The translations under genes and the position numbers were made by a program. From CAZJHD01 sp964545855 (lineage in GTDB: Bacteria; Planctomycetota; UBA1135; JACQFD01), in the NCBI GenBank assembly GCA_964545855.1, contig CAZJHD010000038.1, forward strand, positions 1-40,815: a DNA stretch of 40,815 nucleotides. Direction: 5' to 3'. How positions within the stretch are numbered: position 1 is the first letter of the stretch; each line of letters begins with the position of its first letter. Positions 37,269 through 40,815 of this stretch are shown one piece after another. A model generated the notes under the pieces. It made no database searches and had not been told where the DNA came from. It saw nothing but the letters and a program-made list of their open reading frames with translations.

Positions 37269-40175
37269 ATGATCCAGAATCCCGCTCGCTGGCTCGTTCT
37301 CTCGCTCGGGCTCGCCGTCCTCGCGCTCGTGCTCGTCTTCTCCAAGGGGATCAACCTCGGCGCCGACCTGAAGGGAGGCACGCGCCTCGTCTACAGCGTC
37401 CCCATCGAGCAGGCCAAGCGCGACCAGACCGTCGACGCCGACATCTCGTCCGCCGAGGTCGTGCGGAAGACGATCGACGTGATGAACAAGCGCGTCGACG
37501 GCCTCGGCCTCCGCGAGATCAACGTGGTCGGCCACGGCGAGGACGAGATCGTCGTCGAGCTCCCGGGCCTGAGCGAGCTCGAGATCGCGAACATCAAGGA
37601 CACGATCACCTCGCTCGGGCGCCTGGAGTGGCGCATCCTCGCGAACGAGTCCGACGGGATCGATCTCCAGCGCGAACGGAACAAGCTCGACGCCTACCTC
37701 GACCGCCCGGAGAACAAGGAGCGCATCGATCGCTGGAAGGCGGAGGAGCGCGCGAAGTCGTCCGGCATCGCGCGCGATCTCGGCTTCTGGGCCGCGATGG
37801 TCCGCAACTTCAATTCGCTCACGGGCGAGGGCGCTCCCGTCAAGGGCATCCGCTGGTACGTCCAGGACGAGCCGAAGGACTTCGCCTGGAGCCCCGAGTC
37901 GCGCGTCGAGAGGCCGGGGATCGCACCGGTCCGCCTCGAGGACGTCCTCGACACGCGGGACGGGGCCCGCTGGATCTTTCGGGGCGAGGACGTCTCCGAG
38001 GTCCGCATCACGCGCGACGAGAAGGGCGGCCTCGCGGTCTTCTTCCGGATCCGCGCGGAGAAGCGCTCCGACTTCGGCGCCTTCACGGAGAAGTACGTCG
38101 GCCGGCAGCTCGCCATCATCCTGAACGGGCTCCTCAACACGGCCCCGACGATCAACTCCTCGCTCCCCGGCGAGGGCATCATCCAGAGCAACCAGCGCGG
38201 CGGCTACAAGATCGAGGAGGCCCAGGCGCTGGTGACGGTCCTCGAGACCGGCTCGCTGCAGGTGAAGCCGATCCTCGAATCGGAGTCGCGCATCGGGGCG
38301 AGCCTGGGCGAGGACTCGATCCGTCTCGGGATCACGTCGTCGGTCTTCGCCATCGCCGCGACGATCCTCTTCATCCTCGTCTACTACCGGCTCTCGGGCA
38401 CCGTCGCCGCCGTCTCGCTGCTCGTGAACGGCTCCGTGCTGCTCGGTGTGCTCTCGCTCTACGGCGCGACGCTCACGCTCCCGGGCCTCGGCGGATTCAT
38501 CCTGACGCTCGCGATGGCCGTCGATTCGAACATCCTCATCTACGAGCGCATTCGTGAGGAGCGCGACCGCGGGCGCGGCGTCGAGCAGGCCGTCCGCCTC
38601 GGATTCGATCGCGCCTTCGTCACGATCGTCGACTCGAACCTGACGACGCTGCTCACGAGCCTCGTGCTGCTCACGGTCGGCACGGGCCCCATCAAGGGCC
38701 TCGGACTGACGCTCTCGATCGGCATCCTGACCACGCTCTTCGCGGCCCTCGTCTTCACCAAGGCGAGCTTCGCCTGGCTCATCGAGCGCAAGGCGATGCC
38801 GGAAGTGAAGATGTTCCGCCTCTTCAAGACGACCCCGAAGTTCCAGTTCATCAGCGTCTGGAAGTGGACCGTCGCCATCTCCGTGATCACGACCGTCGCG
38901 GGTCTCGGCGTCTTCCTGTCGGCGCCCGAGAACGTCCAGGGGATCGACTTCGTCGGCGGCACCTCCGCGCGCCTGCGCCTCACGCAACCGGCACCCCTCG
39001 CAACCGTCCGCCAGCAGCTCGCGACCGTTCCGGGATTCGAGTCCCTCGACGTGACGCCGAGCCTCTCCGCCGGGAGCACCGTCGCCGGCAAGGACGGCTA
39101 CCGCGAGTTCGTCGTGAAGGGGAAGCTCTCCCGCGCGCGGCGCGTCGAGATGCGCGCCAAGCCCGGCGGCCAGGACCAGGAGATGGTCAACAACTTCCGC
39201 GAGGGCATCCGCGTCGCCCTCGGCGGGAAGCTCCTCCCGGATCCGGTCTCCGACCTCCGCATCGCTCCCGTCGAGGGCAATGCGGCGCGCGACACCGAGT
39301 TCGTCCTGAACTTCGAGACGCGCCCGGCGCTCGACGACGTGAAGGATCGGCTCGTCCGCGAGGCGACGCTGCTCACGGCGATCGAGGTCGCGCCGGCTCC
39401 GGAGACGGCGGTGTCCGTCCTTGGGGGAAGCTCGTTCCGCGTGACCGGCAAGCTCGCGGCGACGGTCGGCGAGCAGGACCTGCGCGCCGCCATCCCGGCC
39501 GTCTTCGACCCCGTCCGCGCCACGGCAAGGCTCTCGGATCCGTTCCCCGAGGCGACGACGATCCAGCCGCGCATCGCGAAGACGCTCAAGAACAAGGCGA
39601 TCCTCGCGCTCCTCGTCTCCTTCGGGCTGATCATTCTCTACGTCCGGTTCCGCTTCCAGGAGTACCGGTACGGCATCGGCGCCGTCGTCGCCATCCTCCA
39701 CGACCTGGCGGTGACCCTCGGCATCGTGACCATCGCGAACTCGCTCCACCTGGTGGACGTCGAGATCGACATGACGATGATCGCCGTCTTCCTGACGATC
39801 GCCGGCTACTCGGTGAACGACACGATCGTCATCTACGACCGGATCCGCGAGAACCGGGCGAAGCCCGAGGCGGAGCAGATGCCGCTCGAAGACCTCGTGA
39901 ACGAGTCGTGCAATCAGACCCTCTCTCGCACGCTCCTCACGTCGGCCGCCGCGGTGTTCGCGTCCCTGCTGATGTTCGGCATCAACTACGGCAAGCACAA
40001 TCCGCTCGAGGGATTCGGCTTCACCATGATCGTCGGCATCGTGAGCGGCACCTACTCGTCGATCTGGGTCGCGAGCCTCTTCGTCGTCCTCGTGGAGCGC
40101 TGGGTCAAGAAGGACCCGAAGAAGCCCGGAGCCGGCCCGGCCAAGACCGCGGCCGTCGCGAGCGCGCGCGCCTGA
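37269..40175 (+). CDS. secDF: Fused protein-export membrane protein SecD-SecF
   Basis: A 968-residue proton-driven accessory of the Sec translocon that helps pull preproteins across the inner membrane. The SecD half has an N-terminal helix, GADLKGGTRLVYSV, a large periplasmic domain, and the membrane segment LPGLGGFILTLAMAVDSNILIYERIREE. The SecF half begins near residue 520, with GIDFVGGTSARLRL, VAILHDLAVTLGIVTI and AGYSVNDTIVIYDRIREN. About twelve membrane helices are expected. A single frame without disruption shows a true fusion, as in Bacillus, rather than the separate genes of E. coli. The ATG is at 37269. The yajC gene often found before secD is absent. Confidence 0.97.
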   Translation: MIQNPARWLVLSLGLAVLALVLVFSKGINLGADLKGGTRLVYSVPIEQAKRDQTVDADISSAEVVRKTIDVMNKRVDGLGLREINVVGHGEDEIVVELPGLSELEIANIKDTITSLGRLEWRILANESDGIDLQRERNKLDAYLDRPENKERIDRWKAEERAKSSGIARDLGFWAAMVRNFNSLTGEGAPVKGIRWYVQDEPKDFAWSPESRVERPGIAPVRLEDVLDTRDGARWIFRGEDVSEVRITRDEKGGLAVFFRIRAEKRSDFGAFTEKYVGRQLAIILNGLLNTAPTINSSLPGEGIIQSNQRGGYKIEEAQALVTVLETGSLQVKPILESESRIGASLGEDSIRLGITSSVFAIAATILFILVYYRLSGTVAAVSLLVNGSVLLGVLSLYGATLTLPGLGGFILTLAMAVDSNILIYERIREERDRGRGVEQAVRLGFDRAFVTIVDSNLTTLLTSLVLLTVGTGPIKGLGLTLSIGILTTLFAALVFTKASFAWLIERKAMPEVKMFRLFKTTPKFQFISVWKWTVAISVITTVAGLGVFLSAPENVQGIDFVGGTSARLRLTQPAPLATVRQQLATVPGFESLDVTPSLSAGSTVAGKDGYREFVVKGKLSRARRVEMRAKPGGQDQEMVNNFREGIRVALGGKLLPDPVSDLRIAPVEGNAARDTEFVLNFETRPALDDVKDRLVREATLLTAIEVAPAPETAVSVLGGSSFRVTGKLAATVGEQDLRAAIPAVFDPVRATARLSDPFPEATTIQPRIAKTLKNKAILALLVSFGLIILYVRFRFQEYRYGIGAVVAILHDLAVTLGIVTIANSLHLVDVEIDMTMIAVFLTIAGYSVNDTIVIYDRIRENRAKPEAEQMPLEDLVNESCNQTLSRTLLTSAAAVFASLLMFGINYGKHNPLEGFGFTMIVGIVSGTYSSIWVASLFVVLVERWVKKDPKKPGAGPAKTAAVASARA

Positions 40176-40286
40176 AACCAGCGCGGACGGCGGCGCCGGA
40201 TTCCCCTGCGCTTCTCCTGGCCGGAGCACTAGCTTTCCGTCCCGCGCCGCACCCCCGCGGTCGGTCCCGGGTCGACGGCGCACGCC

Positions 40287-40766
40287 GTGCGTGCCCTCCT
40301 CCTGATCTCCCTCCTGGCGCTCGTCGTCGCCGGCGCCTTCCTCCTCCAGTCGGTCCGCTACGGATCCCTGGTGGAGGCGCGCACCACGCCCACGCTCCCC
40401 GGCACGGAGAATGACCTCGTGCTGGAGATCGGCGGCGGACCTCCGCCCCCGGCCCCGGAACGCTGGCCCGCGCGAGGCGCCGGTGCCGGCCCTCCCGACG
40501 GGAACCGCGTGCCGCCCACGCCCCATGAGGACGACCGGCTGGGTCTCGATGGCGAGCCCGCGCCCGGTCCGGCGGAGGATCTGCCGCGCGTCGTCGTGAA
40601 GCCGGGGCAGAGTCTGTCGTCGATCGCCAAGCGCCACTACGGATCGGCGAGCCCCAACGTCGTCCGCGACATCGCACGCGCCAACGAGATCGCCAACCCG
40701 AACAAGGTGCGCGAAGGCACGTCCCTCGCTCTGCCGTCGGTCGCCGGCGGACGCAAGCGGCTCTGA
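40287..40766 (+). CDS. Membrane-anchored LysM-domain protein
   Basis: A 159-residue protein. An N-terminal hydrophobic helix (about 4-20) acts as anchor or signal. A Pro/Gly-rich, probably disordered linker (about 35-100) follows, then one LysM domain (101-150; VVVKPGQSLSSIAKRHYG, RANEIANPNKVREG, LALPS). LysM domains bind peptidoglycan glycan strands, so it probably sits at the cell wall without an enzymatic domain of its own. The start is a GTG at 40287, 111 nt after secDF, possibly on the same transcript. The function beyond wall binding is unknown. Confidence 0.87.
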   Translation: MRALLLISLLALVVAGAFLLQSVRYGSLVEARTTPTLPGTENDLVLEIGGGPPPPAPERWPARGAGAGPPDGNRVPPTPHEDDRLGLDGEPAPGPAEDLPRVVVKPGQSLSSIAKRHYGSASPNVVRDIARANEIANPNKVREGTSLALPSVAGGRKRL

Positions 40767-40815
40767 GGTCGTGAAGAAATCGGCGCCGGGCTTCGGCCGG
40801 CTGCGAGCGGCTGCG

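Noticed and set aside
36693..40637. A minus-strand frame of about 1300 codons opposite secDF
   Set aside because: This is the shadow of secDF and the LysM gene. It reads through the 15-bp repeats as a PEDRV-like periodic peptide, which is an artefact of the repeat.
40767..40815. A possible terminator hairpin after the LysM gene
   Set aside because: Only a 5-bp GCCGG/CCGGC stem is visible and the window ends before a T-run could be seen.

Overview
The window is about 40.8 kb of G+C-rich bacterial chromosome. It contains only chromosomal genes: no transposase, integrase, phage gene or CRISPR array was found. A planctomycete or close relative is the most likely source. The best clues are an EF-Tu whose switch I motif reads KTVTI instead of the near-universal RGITI (as I recall for planctomycete EF-Tu), a long three-helix SecE, a secreted protein joining prenyltransferase-like repeats to a discoidin-type domain, and weak or absent Shine-Dalgarno sequences. 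This assignment is an inference from recalled families, not from a search.

Layout. 1-14.6 kb (minus strand): the classical tRNA-Thr(UGU), tRNA-Tyr, tRNA-Gly, tRNA-Thr(GGU), tuf, rpmG, secE, nusG, rplK, rplA, rplJ, rplL, rpoB, rpoC cluster, read right to left and cut off inside rpoC at the left edge. A good sigma-70-like promoter precedes the first tRNA. 14.6-18.4 kb (minus): mutS2 (no Smr domain), a stand-alone receiver and aroC, joined by 4-nt overlaps. 18.4-19.6 kb (plus): a Cys/Met-metabolism PLP enzyme. 19.6-23.2 kb (minus): trpS, two lipoprotein genes and dtd, all overlapping, then an HU/IHF-like gene. 23.3-27.7 kb (plus): an Mla-type lipid-transport operon led by an unusual lipoprotein made of about eighteen W/F-P-aromatic repeats. 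27.7-31.0 kb (minus): riboflavin synthase, an MBOAT acyltransferase and its SGNH-type partner. 31.0-35.4 kb (plus): a molybdopterin oxidoreductase overlapping a large secreted protein. 35.6-40.8 kb (plus): trmD, rplS, a fused secDF and a LysM protein.

Two contrasting styles of genome organisation stand out. The metabolic and envelope operons are packed, with nine NTGA start/stop overlaps. The translation and secretion genes are separated by spacers of about 80-720 nt, and many spacers carry short tandem repeats with periods of 13-18 nt, each locus with its own unit. At rplA and secE the repeat includes the stop codon, and at tRNA-Tyr it begins at the mature 3' end. These repeats and the aromatic-repeat lipoprotein of the Mla operon are the two observations most worth following up.
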